64,000 bases of DNA. It comes from Verrucomicrobium sp. BvORR106. GTDB lineage: Bacteria > Verrucomicrobiota > Verrucomicrobiia > Verrucomicrobiales > Verrucomicrobiaceae. A program made the translations under genes and the position numbers. The notes below the pieces were generated by a model. That model saw only the letters and a list, made by a program, of their open reading frames with translations. It was not told the DNA's origin and made no database searches. The first letter of the stretch is position 1. Each line of letters starts with the position of its first letter. The stretch covers positions 62,001 to 126,000 of the forward strand of contig NZ_BATR01000096.1 in the NCBI RefSeq assembly GCF_000739655.1, in the 5' to 3' direction. Of this stretch, positions 1 to 8,056 are shown one piece after another.

Positions 1-1740
1 ATCTACGAGGGCCCAATCGCTGCCCTGAAAGGTGGCGTAGCCACCAAGAATGCCATATTCGTTGTTCAGGCTGGCGGAAGTGATGTTTGCCCGCCCGCTG
101 CCGCTGCCAACAGTGACGAAATCAATCGTGCTGCCAGCGCTGCGGGAAATTTCGCCGATGTTCAGCGTCGTTTCCTGGTTCAGGCCGGAAGTTACCGTGA
201 GCCGCGCACCGCCACCGGAGAGCCGTGCGGCGCTGCCTAAAACTAGTCCGCCGACGGTCTGGGTAGTGGCAGCATCATTGCTGCCCAGAATGCTGAAGGA
301 GCCACCGCTTAGGGTCAGGGTGGTGGTAGCGCTTATTTTGTCAGAGTTTGTTGTGGTGTAGTCGAGGGCGAGAGTGCCACCGTTGACAGTGGTGGAGCCA
401 GCGAAGGTATTGCTGCCGCTGAGGACTACGGTCCCGGCACCATTCACGGTGAGGGTGTCACCGCTTCCTGTGCCATCCGTGGCACGAACAATGTTGCCAA
501 TGATGGCAACGGTGCCACCTGCGGCGGAGGAAACGACAAGCCCCTTCGCAACTCCAGCGTTGGTCCCGAGTATGATGTTTCCACTGTAGGTGACGGTGCC
601 AGTGGTGTTGAGCCCGCCTATGACGGCGTTGCCTGTATTGCCTGATTGGAGGCGGATGTTGCGCCCCATGGTGACGCCTGCACCGTCGATGAGGAAAGCG
701 GCATTGCCGCTGCCAGAGGTTCCCCCTACAAGAACGTCACTGGAAGCGTTTCCCAATGCACTGGCGGTGCCGCTGAGCGCGGTGGCACTGATCACCAAGC
801 GGCCGGTGGAGACGCTGGTGGTGCCGGTGTAGGTGTTGTTGGATCCGGCCACGACGAAGGTGGTGTTGGCTCCTCCGACTGCCAAGGTGCCAACGCCACT
901 CATGACGCCGGAATACTGGTAGTAGCCAGCCAGAGTGGAGGTGATGCCGGAGCCGTTTTTGATGTTGCCTTCTCCAGAAATGGCTCCCATGGTTTCCCCG
1001 TTGGTGCCGAAGTCAAACGTGGCACCTGCCAGTACATTGAGTACGGCGGAACCGGAGAAAAGGTCCCCGCCGCTGGAGCCGTTGAAGCGCACGGTGCCGG
1101 TGCCACCAATGTTTATGGTGACATTGTTCAGGGCGCCGACGTTGCCAAGGTTCAGGAAAGTGGTGGAACTGTTGTTGATCAGGTTGAGGACGACCCCAGT
1201 ACCGGTGCCAGTGGACGCGTAGGTGATGTTGTCTGCCAAGGTGAGAGTGCCGGCACCGTTGTTGACATAAGTCACCTTCGTGCCGTTGGTATAGGTCTGA
1301 GCTCCCGAAAAGAGCAGCGTGCCGGTACTGTTGCGTGTTACAAGTCCGTTGGTTCGCCAGATGACGGGAGCGGAAATGGTGGCATTGCCTCCACCCGAGA
1401 CGTTGATGGAAGGGAGGGCCGGAGTGGTGTCTGCGACGAATTCCAGAGCGTCTGTAATGGGAGATGCGTTGAGAGTGACAGTGCCGGAGGAGTTTAAGAA
1501 GTTGAGCTGATTCAGAGCGAAGCTACCCAGATCATTCGTGGTTGTGAAGTTGGAGGATCCCAGGAATGTCAACGTAGTGGATGAACTGCTCGTGGGGCTG
1601 ATGCCGCTGCCCCAGCGATAGCCCTGGCTCCATGTGCCGGTGGTATTGCTCCATGTGATGCTTTCGGCCTTGGCACTGCAAGGTTGCAGCAGCTGCAGAA
1701 CCAAAGCAATCAAGCAGACCCAAGTCAGCGCATGTGACAT
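1..1740 (-). CDS. Autotransporter-associated beta-strand repeat protein (C-terminus beyond window)
   Basis: A reading frame without stops runs from an ATG at 1740 to the window edge, giving 580 codons with the 3' end missing. The N-terminus (MSHALTWVCLIALVLQLL, then CSAKAES) is a typical signal peptide, so the product is exported. The rest is Gly/Thr/Ser/Asn-rich, with recurring units such as GTGTVVLSGSNTFAGSTTVN and TYTGTTSVSTGRLVI. These match the autotransporter-associated beta-strand (PATR) repeat class, which folds as a long beta-helix; such proteins are abundant in Verrucomicrobiota. The C-terminal anchor (autotransporter barrel or PEP-CTERM) is not visible. No Shine-Dalgarno sequence is seen; the ATG lies inside a palindrome (1733-1750). 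The family call is secure; substrate or adhesion function is unknown. Confidence 0.85.
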   Translation of the reverse strand, partial: MSHALTWVCLIALVLQLLQPCSAKAESITWSNTTGTWSQGYRWGSGISPTSSSSTTLTFLGSSNFTTTNDLGSFALNQLNFLNSSGTVTLNASPITDALEFVADTTPALPSINVSGGGNATISAPVIWRTNGLVTRNSTGTLLFSGAQTYTNGTKVTYVNNGAGTLTLADNITYASTGTGTGVVLNLINNSSTTFLNLGNVGALNNVTINIGGTGTVRFNGSSGGDLFSGSAVLNVLAGATFDFGTNGETMGAISGEGNIKNGSGITSTLAGYYQYSGVMSGVGTLAVGGANTTFVVAGSNNTYTGTTSVSTGRLVISATALSGTASALGNASSDVLVGGTSGSGNAAFLIDGAGVTMGRNIRLQSGNTGNAVIGGLNTTGTVTYSGNIILGTNAGVAKGLVVSSAAGGTVAIIGNIVRATDGTGSGDTLTVNGAGTVVLSGSNTFAGSTTVNGGTLALDYTTTNSDKISATTTLTLSGGSFSILGSNDAATTQTVGGLVLGSAARLSGGGARLTVTSGLNQETTLNIGEISRSAGSTIDFVTVGSGSGRANITSASLNNEYGILGGYATFQGSDWALVD

Positions 1741-1750
1741 TGTAGTCACA
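1733..1750. promoter_or_regulatory. Palindrome TGTGAC-N6-GTCACA over a start codon
   Basis: The 6-bp arms are perfect, with a 6-nt spacer (ATTGTA on the plus strand). The ATG of the beta-strand repeat gene (1740-1738) is inside it. A second copy with the same arms, spacing and flanks is at 2183-2200. This could be an operator or a translational control hairpin. Confidence 0.5.
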
Positions 1751-2182
1751 CACGAAGTGGCAGGCGTGAATGAAAGGCTGAGTGTGAAACGACGATCTGA
1801 TGGGGTGGTGCCTCTGAATTGCGGCCGGCAGGTAGGGGGAACAAGCATTGCCCTTCCGCAAATAGGGAGCGCTCGGGCGCACGCATCCGACGAAAATGTC
1901 ACCGCCCTGTTAAGGAATGGAGGAAAACAAAATGTGTGAAAACTCGAGGAAGCAAGTGAGGTCGAGCTTGTAGCGCTATTTTGGTGCGTGAATGTGGTTA
2001 AAGAGGCGAGCTTGAAGCTGCTTGTGAAATTGTGTCTTGAAATGACGTTATTGTGATCCGGCGTCTCTCCGAGGTGCGATGGTCTCTGAAACCGATCTGG
2101 TGCCAGTAGCGGTGTCGGTCTTCCGAGAAGGTGTCGTTATTCACTGATTTCTCATGCTCATTTCACAGCGTGTTCATGCTCG
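1751..2182. other. Intergenic region, no gene recognised
   Basis: This stretch lies upstream of the minus-strand beta-strand repeat gene. Short frames on both strands lack a signal peptide, domain or start context, so none is called. It presumably carries the promoter of that gene, but no -35/-10 pair is convincing by eye. Confidence 0.4.
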
Positions 2183-2200
2183 TGTGACTTCATTGTCACA
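2183..2200. promoter_or_regulatory. Second TGTGAC-N6-GTCACA palindrome
   Basis: Same arms and spacing as 1733-1750, with spacer TTCATT. Read in the matching orientation, the two sites and their downstream flank agree at about 20 of 23 positions, including an ATG at or next to the right arm (here 2200-2202). Spacing differs from the CRP consensus (TGTGA-N6-TCACA), so it is not a standard CRP box. Confidence 0.5.
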
Positions 2201-2574
2201 TGAGCAGCTGCCATGAACATTCATCGACTATGAACTCAGTTCGAGAGGTCACGCGCCGGTTGATGGCTGCAATGGGATTGATGGCGTCGATGACGGCGGT
2301 TGCCGGTCATTCAGTGCTGCTTGTGGGCGCTGATGCGGTGATGCGGGGCCTTGGATACAAGGGAAGCTCGCAAACGGGGTGCGAAGAAAAGCGCTACTCG
2401 CCGGATTTGGCCATGGGGGGAGGAGACAGTGTCATGAAGCGGCTCTTCGGCTTTCTTGCCGCCGCAGTTGCCATTGCTACGGTTGGCGTATTGATCGTGG
2501 GGGGCACGTTGAGCATGGCATTCCTCAGTGGCAGGACACTTGTTTTCAGCAATAGAAGGGGGGAAGATCGCTGA
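2200..2574 (+). CDS. Possible small membrane protein, hypothetical
   Basis: A 124-residue frame with two hydrophobic stretches, around residues 20-45 and 80-110 (LFGFLAAAVAIATVGVLIVG). No family is recognised. The ATG abuts the right arm of the palindrome at 2183-2200, much as the beta-strand repeat gene's ATG lies in the palindrome at 1733-1750. That suggests either a real co-regulated gene or a decayed copy of a surface-protein 5' end. Codon use is plausible but not decisive, and an overlapping minus-strand frame (2311-2640) looks less protein-like. Confidence 0.35.
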   Translation: MSSCHEHSSTMNSVREVTRRLMAAMGLMASMTAVAGHSVLLVGADAVMRGLGYKGSSQTGCEEKRYSPDLAMGGGDSVMKRLFGFLAAAVAIATVGVLIVGGTLSMAFLSGRTLVFSNRRGEDR

Positions 2575-2628
2575 TGTGATCTTGAAGCCCTGGCAAAAAG
2601 AGGCTGCTATCCAATGGTCTGGAGATAA

Positions 2629-2663
2629 CAAAAAAGGCATCTCCGGTGATCCGGAGATGCCTT
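2629..2663 (-). terminator. Rho-independent terminator of the inverse autotransporter gene
   Basis: A perfect 11-bp stem (GGCATCTCCGG / CCGGAGATGCC), extendable to 13 bp, closes a 4-nt loop. On the minus strand it is followed by six T residues. It starts about 33 nt after the stop codon at 2696. Confidence 0.9.
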
Positions 2664-2695
2664 GATCAATGAAAACGGCTGAGCTCGGAGTGCCG

Positions 2696-4564
2696 TTAGA
2701 ACGGAAACTCGAATCCGTTGACGAAGAAGCTACCCGTGATGCCGAAGTTCAGCTGGATATCGCTGGTGAACGGGTTGGTCACGATGTTGTCCTGAGTGCC
2801 GAATACCGAGAAGGTGGCGGCCGCATCCTTGAAGAAGTCGAACCCGTAGTCCACATCACCAAAGATCAGGTTGTTGTCGAGTTGGGTGACCGCAACCGTG
2901 GCCGCGCCTTCTGTGGAGATCTGAAGGAAGGTCGAGTCAATGTAGGCGTCTTCTGCTACGGTGTTGTTGTACACCTTGATGTTTGCAGTGGCACCGTCCC
3001 CGACAAAGACGTCGATGGCGGAGTCACCGATGTAGTCGGTAAACTGGTTGCCAGCGACAGTGAGATCCAGAATGCCGTTTGAACTTTCGCTGCTCACATG
3101 GGCGTCGATGACGTCGTCTGAGAAGTCGCCACTGAAGAGGTTGTTCTCGAACTTGGCGATCAGTTTTCCGGCAGAGGTCCCGTAGACGTTGAGAGCGATG
3201 GCATCTTCGTCGAATTCAGCCTCTACAATGTTTTGGGCAAAATGGATGCTGAGCGTGGAGTCGTCATACTGCTCGACATACATCAACTGATCGATCTCAT
3301 TCGAGAAGAGGTTGTTTTGGATGTCCGCAGTGAGCGTGGATTGGTCGTAGGAGTAGAGATCGAATTGAGTTTCCCAGACCTCGCCGAGGAACTGGTTGTT
3401 CTTCACGGTGAGGTTGAACTTGGTATCGTCCGATATTTCAGCTCCGAACATGTATTCCACATCACTTGAGGAGGTGAAGACGTTGTTCGCGAAGGTGGAA
3501 TTCAGCGTGACGTCGCCCTCTGTCCAGGAGATGAAGGGGATGTAGAAGTTGCCGGTGATCTCGTTGTTTGTGAAGTTGGTCGTAACCAGGCCGGATCCGT
3601 AGGCACCTGTGGTAAAGATGGCGTAGCCCTCTCCCGCGAACAGGTTGTTTCGTACGTCGAGGGTGACGTTCAGCGTGTCGGAGAGCGAGTCGGCATCTGC
3701 AATGAGGCCGATGGAGTTGAACACGTCGCGGAATTCGTTGTTCTCCACTGCGAAGTGATGCGGCTGGTCGTCTTGCACGTAGAAGGTGACGGCACCTGCT
3801 CCCTCCTCAAGATCGAATTCTCCCATGTCGGAGAAGAGGTTGTGACGGATGAGGGCGTTGGAAGTGTTGATGCCGAAAACGGCCACACCGAATTCTTCGA
3901 TGCCGCTGCGGAAGTCATAGCCTTCCACGATGAGGGTCGGGCCAAAGAAGGAGAGGATGCCGCCGTACAGCACGGGGCGGTCTGTATTGCCGCCGAAGGT
4001 GCGGCCGTCGACCCCGACGATGGGCAGGTAGCTGCTGGTGAAGCGGGTCATTCCGGCGGTTATGGCATTGTCGTTATAGTCAATGCCTGTACCACCCTGG
4101 GTGTACACGCTCCAGAGGCGGGAGGTGCCAAAGCTGTTTTGAGCAGCGAGGCCAGTACCTTCCGTTACGGTATCGAAGGGCTTCTCAGCCGTGCCGTCGG
4201 CGCCGTTTGTGGAGGTGTCGCCAGCCTGGATGCCGTTGCCCACGGGGCTTCCGTTGTTCACGAAGACGATATCATCAGCCAGGACGAGCTTGCCCGGGGT
4301 CTGGGAGACCACCTTGGTGACCTTCTGCACACTGGTGAAGGTTTTCGTGTCCACATCCACGGTGTTGGCCACCTTGATGGCGGCATTCTGACGATGTACC
4401 GGCTCAGCCAGACGCTCGGCCAGATGGCGGCGGCGGGGCTTGAAGGAGTCGCCAATGCGGCCCCAGAAGCCTTTGCCATCGCCCAGATCCCCAGCTCGAA
4501 GGGAAGCTGAAGTTGGACACCTGCGGTCCAGTCGCTGCCGGTGAGGCGGTCGTCCTCGTACCAA
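2696..4564 (-). CDS. Inverse autotransporter, C-terminal piece: right-handed beta-helix passenger (frameshifted)
   Basis: This frame carries the passenger of the surface protein whose N-terminus is at 4258-5526. True coding resumes near 4489 with LGDGKGFWGRIGDSF and the barrel-end motif ERLAEPVHRQNAAIKV; codons upstream of that are out-of-frame noise. Next come a linker (DDIVFVNNGSPVGNG, ADGTAEKPFDTVTEG) and many beta-helix rungs beginning NN-L/Q/V/E-F (NNLFAGEGYAIF, NNQFLGEVW, NNLFSGDFSDD). The passenger is strongly acidic. In type Ve secretion the N-terminal barrel exports such a passenger to the cell surface. Restoring one G in the tract at 4489-4492 joins both pieces into a protein of about 943 residues. 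A terminator follows at 2629-2663. Confidence 0.8.
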   Translation of the reverse strand: MVRGRPPHRQRLDRRCPTSASLRAGDLGDGKGFWGRIGDSFKPRRRHLAERLAEPVHRQNAAIKVANTVDVDTKTFTSVQKVTKVVSQTPGKLVLADDIVFVNNGSPVGNGIQAGDTSTNGADGTAEKPFDTVTEGTGLAAQNSFGTSRLWSVYTQGGTGIDYNDNAITAGMTRFTSSYLPIVGVDGRTFGGNTDRPVLYGGILSFFGPTLIVEGYDFRSGIEEFGVAVFGINTSNALIRHNLFSDMGEFDLEEGAGAVTFYVQDDQPHHFAVENNEFRDVFNSIGLIADADSLSDTLNVTLDVRNNLFAGEGYAIFTTGAYGSGLVTTNFTNNEITGNFYIPFISWTEGDVTLNSTFANNVFTSSSDVEYMFGAEISDDTKFNLTVKNNQFLGEVWETQFDLYSYDQSTLTADIQNNLFSNEIDQLMYVEQYDDSTLSIHFAQNIVEAEFDEDAIALNVYGTSAGKLIAKFENNLFSGDFSDDVIDAHVSSESSNGILDLTVAGNQFTDYIGDSAIDVFVGDGATANIKVYNNTVAEDAYIDSTFLQISTEGAATVAVTQLDNNLIFGDVDYGFDFFKDAAATFSVFGTQDNIVTNPFTSDIQLNFGITGSFFVNGFEFPF

Positions 4565-5526
4565 GTACCCGTGAGGATCACGGCGGGCACGGGGCGGACT
4601 TCCACGCCGGCCTTCCAGCCTTCCACATTGCCGGTGCCGCCGGTCTGCGGGCCGAAGGGCTGGTTGTCAAAGCTGTAGTAGCCGCCGATGAGGCGGAGGT
4701 CGAAGTATTTGTCGAGCCCGGGTACCAGTACGGCTACCTCGGTGTCCCAGCCCTCCATGCCTTCTTCGTAGCGGCTGAAGAGACGCTCGATGGTGGTGGT
4801 GGTCGTCGTCGTCGTGCGCTGCGTCCGGTAGGAGACATCCTGAGACACGGTGTTGCCGGTCGCGTAGGGGTCGCTCAGAGCACTGACGGAGGTGGTATCG
4901 CGACTGGAGGAATTGCGCAGGATCTCACGGGTGCGGGTCTGCTCGGCCAGCTGCTTGTCGGAGAGGGGGATGTAGTAGTTGCCGCGAACTTCGACGTAGC
5001 GGGTGCCAGCCTCGACGCCCACGCCGAGCTGCCAGAACTGGTTGTTGGCCTCAGTGTCGAGCATGTCGATGAAGACATTGGCCCCGACGAAGAAGCCTTC
5101 TTCCAGGAAGCCGGCCTGGGGCGCATCTTTGCGGTTGAGTGCAGAGACGGGCTGGGAGCCAAAGAGGTGCCGCCAGCCGAGACCAAGAGAGGCGGCGATC
5201 TCGCCACCCTCACCCCAGGAGGTGTAGGGTTCAAGGTAGATGACGTCGCCGGAGAGGGTGGCGTCCGCACCCAGAGTGCTGAAGACGGGGGCGACGATGG
5301 AGAAATTGCCCTCAGTGTACACGTCGCTGGTCTTCACGCCGCCGGTGACCGTGCCCAGGTACATGGGGTGATTCTCCTGGACGGGGACCAGGTTCGGGTT
5401 CTTGACGGGATTCTTTTCCAGAGGACCGGCGAGCGCCAACAAGGGAGCAGCGGAAACCAGCGAGCCCAGGAGTTTCGCCCATGGGGCGAGCTTGGAGTTC
5501 TTTCGACGTGGGTGGGAGGGAGCCAT
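4258..5526 (-). CDS. Inverse autotransporter, N-terminal piece: signal peptide and IAT beta-barrel domain (frameshifted)
   Basis: The ATG at 5526 gives MAPSHPRRKNSK, a signal peptide (LLGSLVSAAPLLALA), then an outer-membrane barrel resembling the intimin/invasin-type inverse autotransporter beta-domain. Landmarks are IAASLGLGWRHLFG, QFWQLGVGVEAGTRYVEV, GNYYIPLSDKQ, EEGMEGWDTEVAVLVPG, LRLIGGYYSFDNQPFG and WTAGVQLQLPFELG. Family resemblance ends near 4490, where one G is missing from a run of four (plus-strand C4489-4492). The remaining codons to 4258 are out of frame. A TTG at 5553 would extend the start without adding recognisable sequence. The gene is either broken, phase-variable, or wrongly sequenced here. 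Confidence 0.8.
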   Translation of the reverse strand: MAPSHPRRKNSKLAPWAKLLGSLVSAAPLLALAGPLEKNPVKNPNLVPVQENHPMYLGTVTGGVKTSDVYTEGNFSIVAPVFSTLGADATLSGDVIYLEPYTSWGEGGEIAASLGLGWRHLFGSQPVSALNRKDAPQAGFLEEGFFVGANVFIDMLDTEANNQFWQLGVGVEAGTRYVEVRGNYYIPLSDKQLAEQTRTREILRNSSSRDTTSVSALSDPYATGNTVSQDVSYRTQRTTTTTTTTIERLFSRYEEGMEGWDTEVAVLVPGLDKYFDLRLIGGYYSFDNQPFGPQTGGTGNVEGWKAGVEVRPVPAVILTGTWYEDDRLTGSDWTAGVQLQLPFELGIWAMAKASGAALATPSSPAAAIWPSVWLSRYIVRMPPSRWPTPWMWTRKPSPVCRRSPRWSPRPRASSSWLMISSS

Positions 5527-5959
5527 CGGTGAGGGGAGTTGAGGTATGAACAAGCAATATCTGCCTGAAGCTGTGCTTCAGTGGTTCGCGCAGATTGCGG
5601 GAACTAAATGTCTCAGCACCAAGCACCCATCTTGAGTGGGCACAGAGGCAAACGCTTGCACTGGCGTTATTCTGCATAAAACCAGCGAATGCATCAAAAA
5701 TGTGCCCCAGCCATCAAATTAATTAGTGAGGCTGTTCGAGAAACTAGATGCTTGAATCAAAAGTGAGTAGCATGGGGGAGAATGAACTGCCTGAAGGAGA
5801 GTTCTAGGAAGCAGAGACAGGGGGCAGGCCACGTCTCAAACCTTGGATAGTTGATGATCGAAAATATCTTGGCGACGCCTATCAAAGGGTACGGGGCGGA
5901 GGCTGCCTTCATGCCATTGCCAAAGCTTGCGATGATCTCTTTGCAGGGTAGTTTCTCGA
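5527..5959. other. Divergent intergenic region
   Basis: This region separates the minus-strand inverse autotransporter from the plus-strand membrane protein and must hold both promoters. It is more AT-rich around 5685-5735 (AATTAATTAG at about 5717). A minus-strand frame at 5836-6099 overlaps the next gene and has no recognisable features. No RNA or repeat was found. Confidence 0.4.
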
Positions 5960-6391
5960 ATGAACTCCACCTCTACAGGCGAAGCGCCCCTTATCATTGC
6001 TAGACGGATGTCGCTGATGGATGTTTGTCCGTGGGCAATGTGGACGATGCTGGGGCTGACGGTGGTTTTGTTGGCGATGCTACTATGGCGGTTGACCAAG
6101 GATCGGACGACGGCTCCCGGGGCGTTTTATTTCGGTTTTTGCGCTCTGCTCTTCCTGCTGCCTTGTGCGGGTGTGTTGTATGAGTTGGGAGCCTATATTG
6201 CTCGCTTTCGTTGGACCGAGGAAGGGGTGGTGGATCCAGATGTCGCCCGCCACTGGGAGGTGTTCCTCTCCACAGCTTATTACTTTGTCGCCTTCGCGGC
6301 GGTAGCTGCGTCCTTGTTTGTCGTGCTGGGCTTGGTCGTGACTGGGGTGCACCGGCTGGTAAGGAAAGCCAAGACTGCTGAAGCGACATGA
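5960..6391 (+). CDS. Hypothetical membrane protein (three transmembrane segments)
   Basis: A 143-residue protein with hydrophobic helices at about residues 24-44 (AMWTMLGLTVVLLAMLLW), 55-80 and 105-132. The last is followed by a basic tail (RLVRKAKTAEAT), suggesting a cytoplasmic C-terminus. No family is recognised. Its TGA overlaps the ATG of the metallophosphoesterase (ATGA, 6388-6391), so the two are probably translationally coupled. An alternative ATG lies at 6008; the longer form is kept because a GCAGGG element precedes 5960. Confidence 0.65.
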   Translation: MNSTSTGEAPLIIARRMSLMDVCPWAMWTMLGLTVVLLAMLLWRLTKDRTTAPGAFYFGFCALLFLLPCAGVLYELGAYIARFRWTEEGVVDPDVARHWEVFLSTAYYFVAFAAVAASLFVVLGLVVTGVHRLVRKAKTAEAT

Positions 6392-7188
6392 GTGCGGGCT
6401 GTCTGCGTATCCGGGTGTTAAGTGATCTGCACCGCGAGTTTGGTCCGACGGAGATCCCGCCGATGGGGGAGGGCGAGGATCTGGTGGTGCTGGCGGGCGA
6501 TGTTGCCACCAAGCAGAATGCCCTGCCATGGATTCGTGAGTTCTGCGGAAGCACTCCTGCGGCGTATGTGTGCGGGAATCACGAGTTTTACGGCGACAAG
6601 TACCCGCGTGTGATTGAGCGGCTGCAAGAGGCGACGCGGGGGACGAATGTGCACGTGCTGGAGGACGGCTTCTTTGAAATGGACGGGTGGTTCATCTATG
6701 GCTGCACCCTCTGGACGGACCTGGCATTGATGGGGCCCTGGCAGGAGGGCGCGGCCCTGGCGGCGGAACAGATGAACGACTACAAACGGGTGCGAAACTC
6801 TCAAAAGGGGTATAGGAAATTGGCGCCAACGGACACCCGGGCGGCGCATCTGGCCAGTGTGGCAAAGTTGGGGGCGTTTTTTGAAACGCATGATCCGCGA
6901 CGGACGGTGGTCGTGACGCATCATGCCCCTTCGATCCTTTCACTGCCGGAGCGACGCCGTGCGGAGTTGATCAGTTGCGCCTATGCTTCGCACCTGGACG
7001 ACTTGATCCAGCGCCACCAACCTGCGCTGTGGGTTCACGGACACGTCCATCACAGCAACGACTACTTGATCGGAAGGACACGGGTTGTGGCGAATCCACA
7101 GGGCTACCCGGAGAAGGTCAATCCCGGATTTCAGCCCTGGATAATGGTGAACCTCGAACCCGGGACGGAAAGCGGACGGTCCTGTTAA
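6388..7188 (+). CDS. Calcineurin-like metallophosphoesterase
   Basis: 266 residues with the dimetal phosphoesterase motif set in order: LSDLHREF (D-x-H), VVLAGDVA (GD), CGNHEFYG (GNHE), VVVTHHAPS (H) and WVHGHVHH (GHxH). These residues bind the two metal ions, so an active enzyme is expected. It has no signal peptide and is probably cytoplasmic. The substrate is not predictable; relatives hydrolyse phosphomono- or diesters. It is coupled to the upstream membrane protein by a 4-nt overlap and converges with the glucosyltransferase gene that ends at 7223. Confidence 0.9.
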   Translation: MSAGCLRIRVLSDLHREFGPTEIPPMGEGEDLVVLAGDVATKQNALPWIREFCGSTPAAYVCGNHEFYGDKYPRVIERLQEATRGTNVHVLEDGFFEMDGWFIYGCTLWTDLALMGPWQEGAALAAEQMNDYKRVRNSQKGYRKLAPTDTRAAHLASVAKLGAFFETHDPRRTVVVTHHAPSILSLPERRRAELISCAYASHLDDLIQRHQPALWVHGHVHHSNDYLIGRTRVVANPQGYPEKVNPGFQPWIMVNLEPGTESGRSC

Positions 7189-7222
7189 GCGCGTGCCCGC
7201 AGCTGAGCTGGGGGCCCTTGCC

Positions 7223-8056
7223 TCAACTGACAGCGATGCTGCAGAGCTTGGGCCCGAGGTCGGGCAGGCGTTGGGAAGCTGTGTTCCAGGAGGGCAGGGT
7301 GCTGGGCGAGGGAGGGGTGGGAGGGCACTCGCTGGTGACCTCTTCGATCATCTTCGCGAAGACGGTGATGGCTCCCATCTCCTCGGCGGAGGTCTCCTCA
7401 AGCCCGTTAAACATCGCCTCATGGGCATAGCGGGTGAGGAGCATGCGGGCGATGGCGAGGTAGGTATCGGCCAGGCGCTCGAGCTTGCGGGGCTCTGCGG
7501 AAAAGCCGAGGTCGGCCCACAGGTGGTCCAGGAGGGCCCGGGTGACCTCGCGGGCCATGCGCATGAGGCCGCTGGTGGCATCTGGGATGCCCGTGACGGG
7601 ATCATAGCCCAAGTGCTGGTGCTTGTGCTCGAAGTTGCTGCCCAGGTCCACCTGGCAGAAGCGCTGGGCGGGCGCGTGGCGGAAGACATCGCAGAGCATG
7701 CCGATCTCAAGGCCCCAATCGGCAGCCAGGGGGATCTTGCGGAGAAACTCGGAGTCTGCGGCGAACTCACCGGAGAGCGGGTACCGGCACATGGCGAGGA
7801 AGCGCAGCAAGGGCGTGGATCCGAAGATTTCCCGGAGAGCCTGGATGAGGGGGAAGACGAGGAGCCGGGTGACCCGGCCATACATGCGCTCCCGCACTCG
7901 GCCGTAGTAGCTCTTGGCAAAAACGTAGCCCATGCCGGGGTGAACGACGGGCAGGCACAGGCGCCAGAGCATCTCCCGGTCGTAGTTCAGGATGTCACTG
8001 TCGTGGCAGGCAATGACCCCGCGGTGGCCAGTGGCGTGGAGGGCGGCGACGCCCAT
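7223..8056 (-). CDS. Glucosyl-3-phosphoglycerate synthase-like glycosyltransferase, C-terminal piece (frameshifted)
   Basis: This piece starts MGVAALHATGHRGVIACHDSDILNYDREML. DSD is the GT-A metal-binding motif, and RYPLSGEFAADSEFLR and ADWGLEIGML are typical of the GpgS/GT81 family. GpgS moves glucose from an NDP-glucose donor to 3-phosphoglycerate, the first step to the compatible solute glucosylglycerate. The N-terminal quarter is in another frame (7987-8448); adding one G to the five-G run at 8067-8071 restores the expected GPGKGGNVWMGVAA. Mannosyl-3-phosphoglycerate synthase activity is an alternative. No partner phosphatase (GpgP) is recognised next to it. Confidence 0.75.
   Translation of the reverse strand: MGVAALHATGHRGVIACHDSDILNYDREMLWRLCLPVVHPGMGYVFAKSYYGRVRERMYGRVTRLLVFPLIQALREIFGSTPLLRFLAMCRYPLSGEFAADSEFLRKIPLAADWGLEIGMLCDVFRHAPAQRFCQVDLGSNFEHKHQHLGYDPVTGIPDATSGLMRMAREVTRALLDHLWADLGFSAEPRKLERLADTYLAIARMLLTRYAHEAMFNGLEETSAEEMGAITVFAKMIEEVTSECPPTPPSPSTLPSWNTASQRLPDLGPKLCSIAVS

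Noticed and set aside
646-1497. Long plus-strand frame opposite the beta-strand repeat gene
   Set aside because: The minus strand has a signal peptide and repeat-protein sequence through the same region; the plus-strand translation is a Gly/Val-rich antisense shadow.
1733-1750. CRP-type binding site
   Set aside because: The half-site spacing is 8 between TGTGA and TCACA instead of 6, and the site covers a start codon rather than a promoter.
4480-4500. Programmed ribosomal frameshift
   Set aside because: The four-G run has no adjacent slippery-site or stimulatory structure that I can see, and a similar missing G occurs in an unrelated gene at 8067; deletion or sequencing error is simpler.
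3755-4510. 251-residue plus-strand frame under the inverse autotransporter
   Set aside because: It is antisense to a recognisable barrel/beta-helix protein and has no features of its own.
5836-6099. 87-residue minus-strand frame
   Set aside because: It overlaps the start of the membrane protein coupled to the metallophosphoesterase and lacks any domain or start signal.
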